Shown here one piece after another: positions 51,336 to 63,671 of a stretch of 64,000 nt of DNA (its first letter is position 1; each line of letters begins with the position of its first letter). Location: NCBI GenBank assembly GCA_963921425.1, contig OY992839.1:622501-686500 (forward strand). The letters are read 5' to 3'. The DNA comes from Dryas octopetala. Lineage: Eukaryota > Streptophyta > Magnoliopsida > Rosales > Rosaceae. The position numbers and the translations under genes were made by a program. The notes beneath the pieces are model-generated. The model did not search any database. It was given only the letters and a program-made list of their open reading frames with translations, and was not told the DNA's origin.

Positions 51336-54300
51336 TTTAAACTACTTATTAAATATCATGTTGGAAAAAAAAATAAAATTGGCTCCAATTGCTAAATTAG
51401 TAGTATTGTAGTGTGAGCTCTGTATTCAAAGTCTATGTAGTGTTTCATGTGTCCAGTAAGTACTTTGTAGCATTTGATTAGCTATAGCTTGTAATCTATT
51501 TCCTATTCTTAATGAAGTTAGCTTTATGTTATACTTTCTGTGTTGGTGTACCACTATATAATTTGGTGAATCTGATTCTGAAAGCCACAACATACTAATT
51601 CTTTTTAGTTTCAGTTTATTGGAGTACTACCACTACAATGGTTATGTCCAAAATGAAAACATGCAATACATTTTAAGATATGAAACTTACATATTGCAGT
51701 AATGCAGACTACCTTCAAACTAAAATTCAAGTGAATAACCTCTAAATCAGTTTATTCAACATAAAGAGATATTCTTTTTTTCTTTTTTCTTTCTATGGTC
51801 AATCTTGAGTCTTGACATATAGAATATCCTGTAAACAAAGTACTGTACTTAGAAAATTCTCTTGAGAGAATTGGAAACACATACAGAGCAAAATATCTAG
51901 AGTTTCAAATGAACTAGCTTCCAAACCATGATAGTGACTTTTAACCTTGTCGATTTTCTAACAAGTAAAATATATTCATTTTTTTTTCAACCTGTGATAA
52001 GTATACTAATTAAACTTTTTTAAGCATCCTGAAAAAAACTGTTACAGAAAGGTCTTTTTTAATTATGAAGGAAGGTCTATTTTTCCTAGGGTATGGATTC
52101 TTCAACTTTATCACAGATAAAGAAAGGTATTACATTCTTCCTTTTACCACTTTGTTTCCTTTTCTTTGATTCTCTTGCTCTTCTCCCTCGAACGATGGTT
52201 TTCTGTTTGGTAGTCAGTGTCAACCCCATTATGGAAATTACAGTTCCACATATTCTTAGTGCGGAGCAAGAAAAAGATGGCATCTCCAATACATATTCCT
52301 TTCCAAGTCACAGACATCCTTCTCACAGAGAAAATATGACAGTAGTCACACTACTGGTACAACTTACACATACAACATGTTTGAGTTTGTTTTTACAACC
52401 AAATTAAATCCCCTAATTTCATATACACATGATGAAAATAATGAATTATTTGCAAGTTATGACACATCTGCTGTGGGGATGAGCCATACTGCAACATGTT
52501 AACAGCTACAGGTACCCAATTTTTTAGTGAATTAATGGACCCCCATATCTATGTGATCCCCTGAAATAATTTCATCTGGCAGCTTGCACCAGTGGGCACC
52601 TATGGTCCTAGCTAAGGTATACATCAGATTAAGTTGATGCATTAATGCATTGTGGAGAAAATGAATAAAACTAATAGTCTAATACCTAAGTAGTCTGTGA
52701 AGATTCCTCAATGGAGTAAAACAAGCATATGAATGCAGTTGAGAGAAACGGAGAAGATCATTTTGAGTGGGGAGCTGCCCCAGAGAATCACATAATAACA
52801 AGGATTCATTGTTTGCTTTTGCTGATCAATCACCGTCAATTGTAATCTGGAAAATTCAAAGTTTCAAACCAAACATTAATTTTAAAAATTGTGAAAAGGG
52901 CATGCATGAAATTTTCAGTGTTCCATTGTGAAGAAGAAATGAAGACTACGTGGCCAATCTGTACCATTTTGTACCTCTGCCTCACCCAGCAACCAAACTG
53001 TGTCTGCATTATCATGTACCTTGTAGTCTCTTGTAATCCCAAAGTTGGACATAGTTTCTTTACACCTCAAAACATGTCCACATTCACATTGCATAAGTTT
53101 AGCTGCACTGGTGCAACATTGTATGCTTGCAGCTGTTTTTCCATTACCTAGTGAAAATTCTGAGAATTTTTACTGTGCACAGTGCATCTCCCTAGGCAAA
53201 ACGGTAAAGAAGGATTAAATTTATTTACTCTATTCTAGTGCTGGGAATATGTTTCATTCTCTTCCATTACTGACTCTTGCTTTACTAGAATTGGATTCTC
53301 ATCATTCCATGTGATGAAAAGTTTGTAATGCTTTTGATCAACTACCTTTGGAGATTCCTAGAATTTAACATATTTATCCTGATAAAAAACCAAGTACATA
53401 ACCATAACCATGGCTTGCAGAATCCAATGAAAAGCGGGATACATTTATGGCAGGGACAAAGTTGTCTTTGCAATAAATAAGTGTGTTTGGGATCAGATGC
53501 AGCATTTGGCCCATCTAAAATACACTTAAAACTGTATCAAAGTTGGCTTGTTATAGTGTGCAGTGCAGACTCATTCATGTATATCTTCAATTCATTTTAT
53601 GCTTCCATACCCCAAGGTCTCAAGGAGGCAGAACCACAGTGCCTATGGAACATATATGAACTCATTTTTTGTTTTTTCATTAATATTCTACCAATTATAA
53701 TATTGGGGCATTATGGTAAAATCACATCAGTGGTCCATTTGAGCTAACCTGATCACTAGCCCACCTAAGCGGAGGTGCCGGTGAAGTAACTAACAGTAAC
53801 GAACTCCCGTTGGATCTCAACTGTCTCTCACTCGGGGACGCGTCTCAAAAGTCAAAATAACAACCAGTCCCTGAACCAATCATATCTTGACAGCTCACTG
53901 TCCTTAGACCTTAAAGAGGGGCAAATCCGTCATTGGAGACGGTTTAGCAGACCCTCTCTCGCACACGTGGCGAGATATCAGTAGGAGTTTAAGATCTAGC
54001 CCCTCCCCGAAGAGCAGCAGACCAAAGCCTACACAGCCAAAGATCATATCAGTTGGAGTTTTCTTACGCGTCTCTTTCTTTCGTTTTGGGATTAATTCTC
54101 TACCCCCCTGTTTGGCTGCCAAGAAAATGAAGGAAAATCACGGAGAATGTGAGATTTTATTAGGATCTTAATTACTGTTCTATCACAATATATATCCTAC
54201 ACATGTCAAAATCAAAATGTTGTATTCCGCTCACTGTAATGGAGATTTCTGCTTTTATGACTCCATAATCCGTTTTTTTTATTTTTAATCTGTATTTTCA

Positions 54301-54969
54301 TTAGAAATTATTAAACGGATTGCATGCTAGGGTTTATTCGGTAAATATCGTCGTGGATTACACTTTTCATAGTCTGATCTCGGAGCTTACGATTCTATTT
54401 TTTTGGGCACTCATTTGTGATTCTATTTTTATGAATATTTATGTCATGAATAAATTCGAATTATATGGTTGCACAGAAACTGATACGATCGCGTAATCGA
54501 AGCAGTGAATTGGGTCATATGAGTTGCTTACTTGGCTGGATTGGTTCTGACGCCGTTGATTCGAATGCACAGCTTTTGCATGTTCTTGCACATAAGGATC
54601 GATTTGGCGAATTCTCAGAGGTCAGTGACGCATCGTCTCCACGAAATTTCATAATTTGATAGTTTGCATTGTATGCATTCTTGACTTCGATATCAAATTC
54701 GAGCATATATTTTTCAACAAATAATAAAAAAAAGAATCTTGGTTTTAATTTTTGCTTATTAAAGATTATGAGAATTCGTATTTCATTTTTAATGCTGGAT
54801 AATCTTTAAAAAATTAAATTGAAAACGTAAGGGTTTCTTTTGCTCTGTTTTAGCAGGTGGGTTGGGCGAGTCTGAATTGTTTGAGTGGAAGTTGTTTGTT
54901 TGGGCATTACTACTGTGGGTTTTCAAGTTTGGGATCAAAGAAGAAGAAGAAGAAGAAGAAGAGGTCATT
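51336..54969. other. Intergenic region and MUB promoter
   Basis: No gene was recognised in 3.6 kb. From about 53760 the sequence becomes GC-richer and includes ACACGTGGC (an ACGT core) at 53963, as expected of a promoter for the MUB gene. A GTCAGT at 54620 and an acceptor TTTTAGCAG ending at 54856 could bound a 5' UTR intron. A short GAAGAA repeat lies just before the start codon. Confidence 0.45.
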
Positions 54970-55777
54970 ATGGGTCAAAGAGAGGAGCGTATTGAGCTTA
55001 AATTCCGGATTTATGATGGAACAGATATAGGGCACAGTTCTTATGCACCATCTATGACAGTGGCATCTCTCAAGAAAAGGTTACTTGCTGAGTGGCCTCA
55101 AGGTAATTAGCCAATACCCAAATCAGATATGATATATTTTTTTCCTTACTCTCATTTGATTGTTCTATGCTTAATTGATTGGATAGATTTTGATGAACAT
55201 TTGGAGAAAATTGGATTTTGATGAACTAATCATATTATTGGATGGATTATGCTTGGGATATTTTGATCAGTGAAGTTCTGTTGGTTGTGGTATATCAGTA
55301 TATGTATAGTACTTTTTGTCTAATAAATGGAGCTTTTGGGACCACTGCAGCCAAAACAGTGACACCCAAGTCAGTAAATGATGTGAAACTCATACATGGT
55401 GGCAGAGTTTTAGAGAATAGCAAAACACTTGCTGACTCCAGAATAAGTGCCTTTGGTGATGTGCCTGGTGGGGCTGTTACAATGCATGTGGTGGTACAGC
55501 CTCCTGTAGCCAAAGAAAAGTCAGGTTTGTTCAAACCCTCCTTTTGATCCTTGAAGTAGATAATCAAATCTAATATCTGTTTTCTTGGTCAAGAAATTAT
55601 CTGGGTTTGTGAACTGTTTCTGATTTTAGTATTCAAATTCATCCCCATATATGCATCAATGTATGAAACTTAATTCATTGAAGAGTGCAAACCTTATATG
55701 TATTGGGGGTGCTTCTATTTTCAGGTAAACACAAAGAAATGCAGAAGATGAATTCATGCTCTTGTACCATCCTTTAA
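54970..55777 (+). CDS. Membrane-anchored ubiquitin-fold protein (MUB)
   Basis: Three exons (54970-55102, 55351-55524, 55725-55777) join in frame to 119 aa. The product opens MGQREERIELKFRIYDGTDI, contains a ubiquitin-like fold (DVKLIHGGRVLENSKTL, AVTMHVVVQPP) and ends SCSCTIL. The terminal CTIL is a CaaX box whose Leu predicts geranylgeranylation, and the Cys two positions before it could be palmitoylated. MUBs sit at the plasma membrane and recruit group VI E2 enzymes (Arabidopsis UBC8 type). Length and architecture are normal. A frame continues upstream without an ATG, so the start at 54970 is preferred. Confidence 0.95.
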
Positions 55778-56976
55778 TCTGGGAATTAGCAGCAGGCTTT
55801 GTGGCTATGATTTGCAGAATGCAGAGGACCAAGTTTTCCACACGTTTTTGTTCTTTTCTTTGTTTTTCTTTCTGATGCAAGTGCAAGTGCAGTGTAAAAT
55901 TGCAAATGACATCTTAGGTTTGGCTTTGTTGCTTGAAACTGTTGCTCAATTTGCCACAGTCTCTCTGAAGAGGACTGTCTTTGAGTTTGTGTCAAACTTG
56001 TTATGGGGTTGAAGTTGAATGCACCATGCATGTCTTCTGCCGGCCGCGCATCTACAAAGATTTCTATTTCTTGACTAGAATTCGATATTTGCTTGTGCTT
56101 TTTTCTATTTTTCTTTTTTCATGTTGTGCTTATGTTCAAGGTATATCTACTTTCTTGAGTGTATCTGTGAGGCCAACGGATAATTTAGAAAGGAATCTTG
56201 TATGAACTTAAAATTAATTCTATTTTATCTCAATGAGATGCCCAAGCTTTTATAGAATAATATTTTCATGCGTAATTTAAATGTGTTCAAATTGAACAAA
56301 AAAACTACTGGAATAGTAAATGAGTATGTCTTATAATGATATTTTTGAGAATAACAATTAACAAGAAAGTGTTTTTGGAGGAGCCAAGCACATTCCTTTT
56401 CCATCTCACAGTTTGACATTAATGAAATTAAGAAAGGAATTGACAGGCTTCAATAAAAATAAAATTTTTGTGATAGTTATTAGTAAATTCAATAGGATTT
56501 GCATTCATTCTTTCTCATCTCGGCTTAGTTTGGATTGTCACAGGACTTTGTTTTGCAATTTCTTTTTTGGAAAAAAAAGTCACTCTTATGATCTTATGAT
56601 TCTTATCTACATTATTATCGAGAACTTGTTTTGTTAATTAAAAAATTTTAAAAAAATCGGCATTTCGTATCATCATGTATCACGTTTTAAAGCAGATTCT
56701 CCCTTTCTACATATAGATAGATAATCTAAAAACTAAAATTTGCTCAAATATTAAATAAATAGAAAAATAAAAGAGAAGGAAAATATAAAAGCGGAAAATC
56801 CTTGTGGAATGTGGACCGTCGGATGATTGGGCTCGCATGGATTGAGAATCTGGTTGCGCGGGTGCGGCACCTGAGTTTAGCTGAGTCGAGTCGAGTCTGG
56901 TACGAGGTATCTCTTCTCTCTTACCATTCGGTTGTATTGATTTTCAGGCGATTACCAGCATTCAGCAATAACACCA
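55778..56976. other. 3' UTR of MUB, spacer, and 5' UTR of the RING gene
   Basis: The MUB 3' UTR probably occupies several hundred bases. The interval near 56800-56976 is the leader of the CHY/RING gene. No other gene was recognised. Confidence 0.45.
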
Positions 56977-57256
56977 ATGGAGGAAGACGACTCTGCTGCG
57001 CCTCCTCCTCAGCCTCAGAGTCAGAGGCGTGAAGATTTCGGAAAGTCCGAGTACGGGTGAGTTTAATTCTTCATGTTTTCAAAGGGTTTCAAGTTGATTT
57101 GGTTTCTAATCCGCTCGCTAATCTCTCTGTTAATCTCCATTTGCGTGTTAATCTGTGTTTTTGGGTTTAGATGCGATCATTATAGGAGACGATGCAAGAT
57201 TCGAACCCCTTGCTGCGACCAGATTTTCCCCTGCCGCCACTGCCACAACGAAGCCA

Positions 57257-57294
<38 letters not shown>

Positions 57295-59907
57295 CTCTGC
57301 GTGCTGCGCTTACATTCCTGGCTAATTGGGTATTAATTTTGTTCGTTTTGTGGTTCTTAGAGCGCCCTAAGCAACCCCAAAGATCGCCATGAACTTGTCA
57401 GACAGGACGTGAAGCAAGTATGTCCTTCCTTCCTCACCACCACACGTATTCATATAATTAAAAATCGTTACTTTCACTGTTCTATTTAATAATCATAGAG
57501 TTGATTATTTTGGGTTTGCAATTGCTGTTTTAGGTCGTATGCTCAATTTGCGATACCGAGCAACAGGTTTGATTTGGCGGTTCCTGTGTTATATTAGTGT
57601 CTTTGTGTATTTTATCAATGCTATTGAAAGTAACAATGTGCTTATGAATGTTAATTGTACTGTTCCCAGGTTGCTCAGCTTTGTTCTAACTGTGGTGTCA
57701 ACATGGGGGAATATTTCTGCGACATTTGCAAGTTCTTTGACGATGATGTAATATATTACTATAATAGTTTCATTCAATTAGTCGTCTTTAGATGAATTCG
57801 ATATCTGAATGCTGGGATACAACTATGTGTGTGTTAAATTTTAGTGTTTGATATCAAGATACTGTTTGTTAATAATGCAGACCAGCAAGGGGCAATTTCA
57901 TTGTGATGAGTGCGGAATTTGTAGGTCAGCCAACTATCTGCATTTGTTTGGTTTCTAGTTTTTTGGATTACACCCTTCTTTCAAATTGAATCATTGCTGT
58001 CCTTGAATTTTTTGATCATCAGAGTCGGTGGTCGTGACAACTTCTTTCATTGTCAGAAGTGTGGTATGCACTTACCTTCTTTTTCTTGATTTGTTATATA
58101 ATTTTGTGAACCTAATATTAGTAATGTGGTTATTTTCGTTTTCAATCAAACTTGTCCCACCTCACACCTTCAAATGCACCATGCTTATTATTTATTATTT
58201 AGTCTTAGTGTGGGTAAATTAGGTATAGTATTCTGAGCCTAAATCAGCGTTTTTTTTTTTTTTTACCCCTTGTAATTAGATGGCATTTTTTTAAAGTCTT
58301 TTCATTTTATTTTGGGGATGGCAACATGAGTGAGAGTGGGGGCTTCATTTTTAAGGCTGACTTGCCTTTTCTAATTTTCTTGCAACAAAACAGGTTCTTG
58401 CTATGGAGTGGATCTGCGTGATAATCACTTATGTGTAGAAGACTCCATGAAGAATCACTGCCCTGTCTGCTATGAGGTTTTTGCTTTGACCATTGTGATA
58501 ATTTAAAAGTCTAAAACAGAAAATGCTGTGTTCTAACAACTTTTCATTGTGCTGACAGTATCTTTTTGACTCGGTTAAAGGCACATCAATTATGAAGTGT
58601 GGACACACAATGCATACAGAGTGCTTCAGAGAGATGCAAATCCAAAATCAGTTAGTTTCATTTTATTTCAGAGATAACTTATTTATTTTTGTAAATTCGA
58701 CGAGTCAAACAGTGGTTGGTTGCTCATAATATTATTTTGGATTGATCATCCAGGTACCGTTGTCCCATTTGTTCCAAGACAGTGCTCAACATGTCTCATA
58801 TATGGAGATTGTTGGATGAAGATGTGTGTAATTTTGCTCCTGTTTTTTCGTCTTTAATCAGTGTATTCTACAGTATGTTAGTGCCTCTCATATTTAAATT
58901 CTAGCTGTTTTTAAGGATGATCTGTGTTTTTCCCTTAGAAGCAGGAACTGTACTCCTAAGGGAACAGTTCCGCACCACACCTTAGGAATTCCAAGTAGAG
59001 TTGTTCCCTACCCTGCCTCCTTCGTGCTTCTAAGGTCTTTTAGTTTCTATGTAGGCTCTGGATATGCACTTTTAAGTGTTTCATTGATTTAGCATCCCCA
59101 AGATTTTTAGGAGAATTTATGTACGGACTGTGGTTAAGCCTTTTGCATTTTCAATCACAAATTAGTTTGTTCTTTAGAATCTTCATACTGGTGTTTTGAG
59201 TATTGACAATGGGCCTTCAAATAATTGAAAAAAGTGTGGCTATGCATAACTTGTGCTAACATCTTCTATCACCTATGCATTCTAATCTCCAGGCTTTTGT
59301 TGAATTCTTTCCCCTCTCCTCCCCAGTTATCACTATGCTCTTGCAATAGTGATTTCTTTTAGTGCTTATTACACCATTCTGAAGCTTGTTTTCCTATTCC
59401 TATTTTCTTAGTAGGGGTCAGAGTTGTTTTACACCTTGATTTCTTTTGAGTGGATCAAACTATTTAGTGGCCTATGAATTTTAATTTTTCATCCTGCTGC
59501 TTGTTATCACATCACTGTGATTCTGAATTAGTATTCTTTTCTTTTGCATTTTCTTTTGGTGGTAGATTGAAGCTACTGTCATGCCTGAGGAATACCGATA
59601 TGAGGTATTGCTGTATCCTTTTACATTATCGGTCCTGGTATGGGACATACCAAAATTGTCAATTTACTTTTGCTTTTCATTTATTTTGTGAACTTTTCCC
59701 CTGATTGCAAGCATAATTGCTCTACTCTACAATTTTCGGGCACAATTTGATTGTAACAATTGTATTGCTATTGCAATTTTCCAGGTTTCAATTCTTTGCA
59801 ATGACTGCAACACAACTAGCAATGTTCGCTTTCACATTTTTGGGCACAAGTGCAGTAACTGCAATTCATATAACACCCGAAGAATTTCAGGTGCAGATGA
59901 TCAATGA
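56977..59907 (+). CDS. CHY/CTCHY/RING E3 ubiquitin ligase (RCHY1/MIEL1-like)
   Basis: Twelve exons join in frame to 275 aa: 56977-57056, 57171-57258, 57361-57417, 57534-57566, 57670-57747, 57881-57924, 58023-58063, 58394-58476, 58559-58650, 58754-58823, 59566-59604, 59785-59907. After a Pro/Gln-rich N-terminus comes a CHY zinc finger (CDHYRRRC...[15 protein letters not shown]), a CTCHY finger ([20 protein letters not shown] through FHCQKCGSCYG), a RING-H2 domain ([30 protein letters not shown]) and a C-terminal zinc ribbon (CNDC, CSNC). Proteins of this architecture are RING E3 ligases; MIEL1 targets MYB factors and mammalian RCHY1 targets p53. The substrate here is unknown. The best Arabidopsis counterpart by position is At3g62970 (from memory). 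All metal ligands are present and all introns are GT-AG. Confidence 0.95.
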
Positions 59908-61030
59908 CATTCAATTGATGAGAGAAAAGTTGGTGAATGTGCAAATCAGGCTATGCAGTTCACATTAGACACTTTTGACTATGCTGGTGTTGTTGTCTAG
60001 AATAGTCTTCTTGTGCCTGTGTTTGTTGTTTGGCACGTATATGAAAGAATGTGTAACTGCTGTAATTGACTAGTCTTCATTGGTTCACCTAATTCATATC
60101 AAATGATTGATCTGTTCTCGAAGTGGCAGGATAATTTGAATAGCATGAGCTGAGCTGAGCTAAGCTAAGTTTCATAATATACTCTCTCTCTCTCTCTCTC
60201 TCTCATAAAATGGAGAACAGCAGCACCATCAACAGCCAAAGAACACACAGCTTTGGATATTATTGATTCCTCTTTGGGGACCTTGTTTTTCTTCTTGTGC
60301 TAAACACTTTTGTATCTTCTTTTTAGGGCTTGGGCCTTTGTATATTATTTATGGGGTTTAATTCATACCACGAGGAGGGTTGAATTACAAGCTACTGAAA
60401 ATTGGTATTCACTACTCCTCACATGAATTTTGCGAGTACAAATTGGTCCCCCTATCATATAAAAAATTACAAGCTACTGAAAATTGGTATTCACTACTCC
60501 TCACATGAATTTTGCGAGTACAAATTGGTCCCCCTATCATATAAAAAAAGAAGTTGGACCAACTTTGGTGGTGAGTTACGAGGATTTAGGTTGTGCGTGC
60601 ATTTTCAACTTTATGATATATGCTGACCCTGTTGCAGACAAAAGGGATCTTCATGAAGTGAAGGAAGAGAACCCCTTTCATGAGACTCTTGTGTCTAGGC
60701 TAGCTTCAGCCCCTTTGCATGTATCCGGGAAAAAAAATTGTCAGATCCTGGATTCATGAGGTCATCAACACATCACTTAATTTAATTGTGGTGTTGAGAG
60801 AGAAACACATCACTTAAGTTAATGAGAGAGATTTTTGTTATTTTTTATTAATTCTTTTATAACTTTTTCCAACTTAAAAGACGTAAAGTAAATATAGATT
60901 ACGGACATGAAGGTCAGCCACAACCACCTTGACAGCTTTGAACTTTTTTTATTGGTCTGAATGTATTGAGCACTTGAGCTTGAGCTTTTATTTTATTATT
61001 CTATTTTATTCAGTCCACACAAAAAGCTAT
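59908..61030. other. 3' UTR of the RING gene and spacer
   Basis: No gene was recognised. It contains a (CT)n run at 60183-60204 and the 82-bp tandem duplication at 60385-60548. Confidence 0.45.
60385..60548. repeat. 82-bp perfect tandem duplication
   Basis: The 82-bp unit starting TTACAAGCTACTGAAAATTG at 60385 is repeated at 60467 without visible differences, so it is very recent (or an assembly artefact). It lies outside any supported gene. Confidence 0.95.
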
Positions 61031-61039
61031 TATTATTTA

Positions 61040-61472
61040 GGTTTTTTTCATATTTAGTACCTTAACTTTGACCATTGTCTTAATGTGGTACCTAAACTTT
61101 TATTTGTTCCAATTGAGTACCTAAACTTTTATTTTGTGTCTAATAGGTACCAAAATGAATTTCTGTTAAAATTATCAACAAAAGTTAGGGGCAATATAGT
61201 CACTTCAAAAAATTTATTCTTTAATTTTAATTTTTAATTTTTTTTGTTTGTTGTTTGTTTTTTTTTTAATAATTTTAAACATATAAAGAAAATAATTAAA
61301 ATATACTTTGACTATATTGCCCCTAATTTTTATTGACAATTTTAATAAAAATTCATTTTGGTACCTATTAGACACAAAATAAAAGTTTAGGTACTCAATT
61401 GAGACAAATAAAAGTTTAGGTACCACATTAAGACAAGGGTCAAAGTTTAGGTACTAAATATGAAATAAACCC
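61040..61472. mobile_element. Foldback MITE with a 9-bp target duplication
   Basis: TATTATTTA flanks the element at 61031-61039 and 61473-61481. Arms of about 170 bp are inverted copies (left start GGTTTTTTTCATATTTAG, right end reverse-complemented GGGTTTATTTCATATTTAG), each containing the word GTACCTAAACTTTTATTTG. The centre is a T-rich and A-rich loop. The element has no coding capacity. It resembles the elements at 24209 and 45193 in target-duplication length and hairpin design but differs in sequence. Confidence 0.9.
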
Positions 61473-61708
61473 TATTATTTATTATTATCATCTGGCAAGT
61501 AGCAACCTCAAACCAAATTCAACCTTTTCCGAGAGAAAAACTTTAAGTGTACTAATAACTGGACGGATTGCCAACCATTACTATTTAGCCAAATGGTGAA
61601 AGTGAAACAAATCACTTTCCTATCTTTGAGGAAAGCAGCCAAAAAGGCCAAAAATCAACGTACCCTCTTTAAGATTTTTCTTGTTCATCAAGAAACGATA
61701 AGATCCTC

Positions 61709-61744
<36 letters not shown>

Positions 61745-61747
<3 letters not shown>

Positions 61748-61822
61748 ATCTTTATACTCTGCGCTGTTTCAAAGCTTCTCTCTCTCATCTTTATACTCTG
61801 CGCTGTTTCAAAGCTACTCTAA
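61745..61822. repeat. 39-bp tandem duplication in the BBX 5' leader
   Basis: The word CTCATCTTTATACTCTGCGC occurs at 61745 and 61784 as part of a 39-bp unit, next to a (CT)n run (61710-61742). It is probably within the 5' UTR or core promoter of the B-box gene. Confidence 0.85.
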
Positions 61823-61842
61823 TGTCTCCAAGATTTAGCTAG
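61822..61842 (+). promoter_or_regulatory. Short upstream open reading frame (6 codons)
   Basis: ATG at 61822 opens MSPRFS and stops at TAG, 66 bp before the proposed B-box start. If the leader begins upstream of it, this uORF could dampen translation. The transcript start is not known. Confidence 0.4.
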
Positions 61843-61907
61843 AGAGAAGAGAAGAAAAATAGAAATTGAGAACCCAGAAGAACACATTAAGGCAGACAGA
61901 GCAAGAA

Positions 61908-63671
61908 ATGAATGGTTTTTCAAGAAAAGAAGAAGCTGATTCAGCTGAAGCACCAACACCACGACAACAAGATCGAGACCACCAAAACATGAAGACCCAG
62001 AAGCGTCTCTGTGACTACTGTGGAACCTCCATGGCTCTACTCTACTGCCGAGCCGACTCAGCCAAGCTCTGCTTCTCGTGCGACCAGGAGGTCCATGCGG
62101 CCAACCAGCTCTTCACCAAGCACACTCGGTCACAGCTCTGTGACGCCTGTGACGAGTTCCCTGCCTCCATCTTCTGCTCCACTGAGAGCTCTGTTCTGTG
62201 CCAGAACTGTGACTGGGAAAGCCACAACCTTTCGTCGTCGTCGTCGTCGTCGGTGGTGCACGATAGGAGGCCTCTCGAAGGGTTCACTGGGTGTCCTTCT
62301 TTGACTGAGTTGCTTGCAATTGTTGGGTTTGAGAATATGGATAAAAAATCTCTGATTGTGAGTGATGAGAGTGGTGGTGGTGGCGGTGGTGATAGGTTTG
62401 CCGGGTCTGGGCTTGATGGGTCTTTGGGTTTGGATGATGGGTTTTCGGATTTGTTAGTTTGGGACACTCCCTCTGTTGTTAGTCTTGACGATTTGATTGT
62501 TTGCAATCCAGCTTACAGATTTCAGGCTATGGGTGTTCCTCCTCTGCCCAAGGTATGTATTTTAACTTATTCAACTTCTATTTTCTCTTAAATTTATAAT
62601 TCTAGTTGTTTCTTTAAAAAAATTTAAAGGAAATAGGGAAATGAAAATATTGAATCCTTATTCCTTCTTGTATGTTGCTCATGATCTAGCTGGTTTTAAG
62701 CTTCTGTGAATTGGGCCAACAATTTTTTACCAAGAAGGAAAAGTTCAATATTGTTCTTCTCCCCTCTTTAATATGGTGTATAGCCTTGATGTTCTTCTCA
62801 TCCACTAAAAGAAATGATTGTTAATCTAGTAATTTTTCTGGATTTCTCTTTTTGGCTCCTCAAGATGGCTGGTAATATTCAGTTTCTGTTTAATAGAAAG
62901 TTACTGTAAATTTGTTTCATAGACTCCAAACTAGTCATTGTAGTTTAGATGCACAATAGAGAAACATTTAGTTCTCGATTGTCTGTTGTTTATTCGTTGC
63001 TCATTAAAAAAAAAAGGGGAAACAGTGTTTACCTATTGAAACCATCTATCATTTATTGCAATTTTAACTTGGTTCTGGATGTTGTTTGTTGAATCAGAAC
63101 CGCAATGCTGCTTGTGGGCGACACAAGGACGAAATACTTTGTCAGCTTCGCGGACTTGCAAAGTCAGAACCCAACTCTATTAACGAAAATGTGGATGTTA
63201 AATCCTTTATGGGTTTCCAATCCCTGGTGCCTGGACAAGATATGCAACCAGGAAGTGTCTGTACAGGTTTTGAACATGATGCAGAGCCAACTGCATTTCC
63301 TTCTTATGAGGTATGCTTCAATTATGTTGGTATCTGCAGATTGATTTTTTCATTAAAAAAAGAAGTTGAAAAGGGGTCAAGTGTATTATTTTCATGCAGG
63401 CACATGAGTTTGATTGTAATGATTGTGGCAAGGCTGCAAATCAAGATTTCTTCCCCAAAAAATTACCAAGGAGCGATCTTCAGGACTGTTCTATGGTTCC
63501 TGACTTGCATTCATATAACGATTGCAGTGCAAGTCATGCTATTGATGGTCATGGAGGGCAAATGAATTCTGAAGCCTCTTCAGCTTTTCCAAGAGTTGTT
63601 CCACATGAGATAAGTAGTCAAAACAGAGAGACCGCTCTCTCACGGTACAAGGAGAAGAAGAAAACAAGAAG
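61908..63671 (+). CDS. CONSTANS-like B-box (BBX) transcription factor, partial at right edge
   Basis: Three exons are visible: 61908-62552, 63098-63310 and 63400-63671, giving 376 residues before the gene leaves the window. Two tandem B-boxes are intact: box 1 from Cys35 (CDYCGTSMALLYC...LCFSCDQEVH) and box 2 from Cys78 (CDACDEFPASIFC...LCQNCDWESHN). A Gly/Ser-rich acidic middle follows. The last exon enters the CCT domain (ALSRYKEKKKTRR) and stops at a GT donor, so the rest of CCT lies beyond 64000. The family regulates light signalling and flowering. Sequence style and neighbourhood fit Arabidopsis COL13 (At2g47890, from memory). A second in-frame ATG at 61989, just before box 1, is an alternative start. 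Confidence 0.93.

Noticed and set aside
52086-52407. Overlapping frames of 60-104 codons in the spacer after the third glutaredoxin
   Set aside because: No recognisable motif and mutually exclusive on opposite strands.
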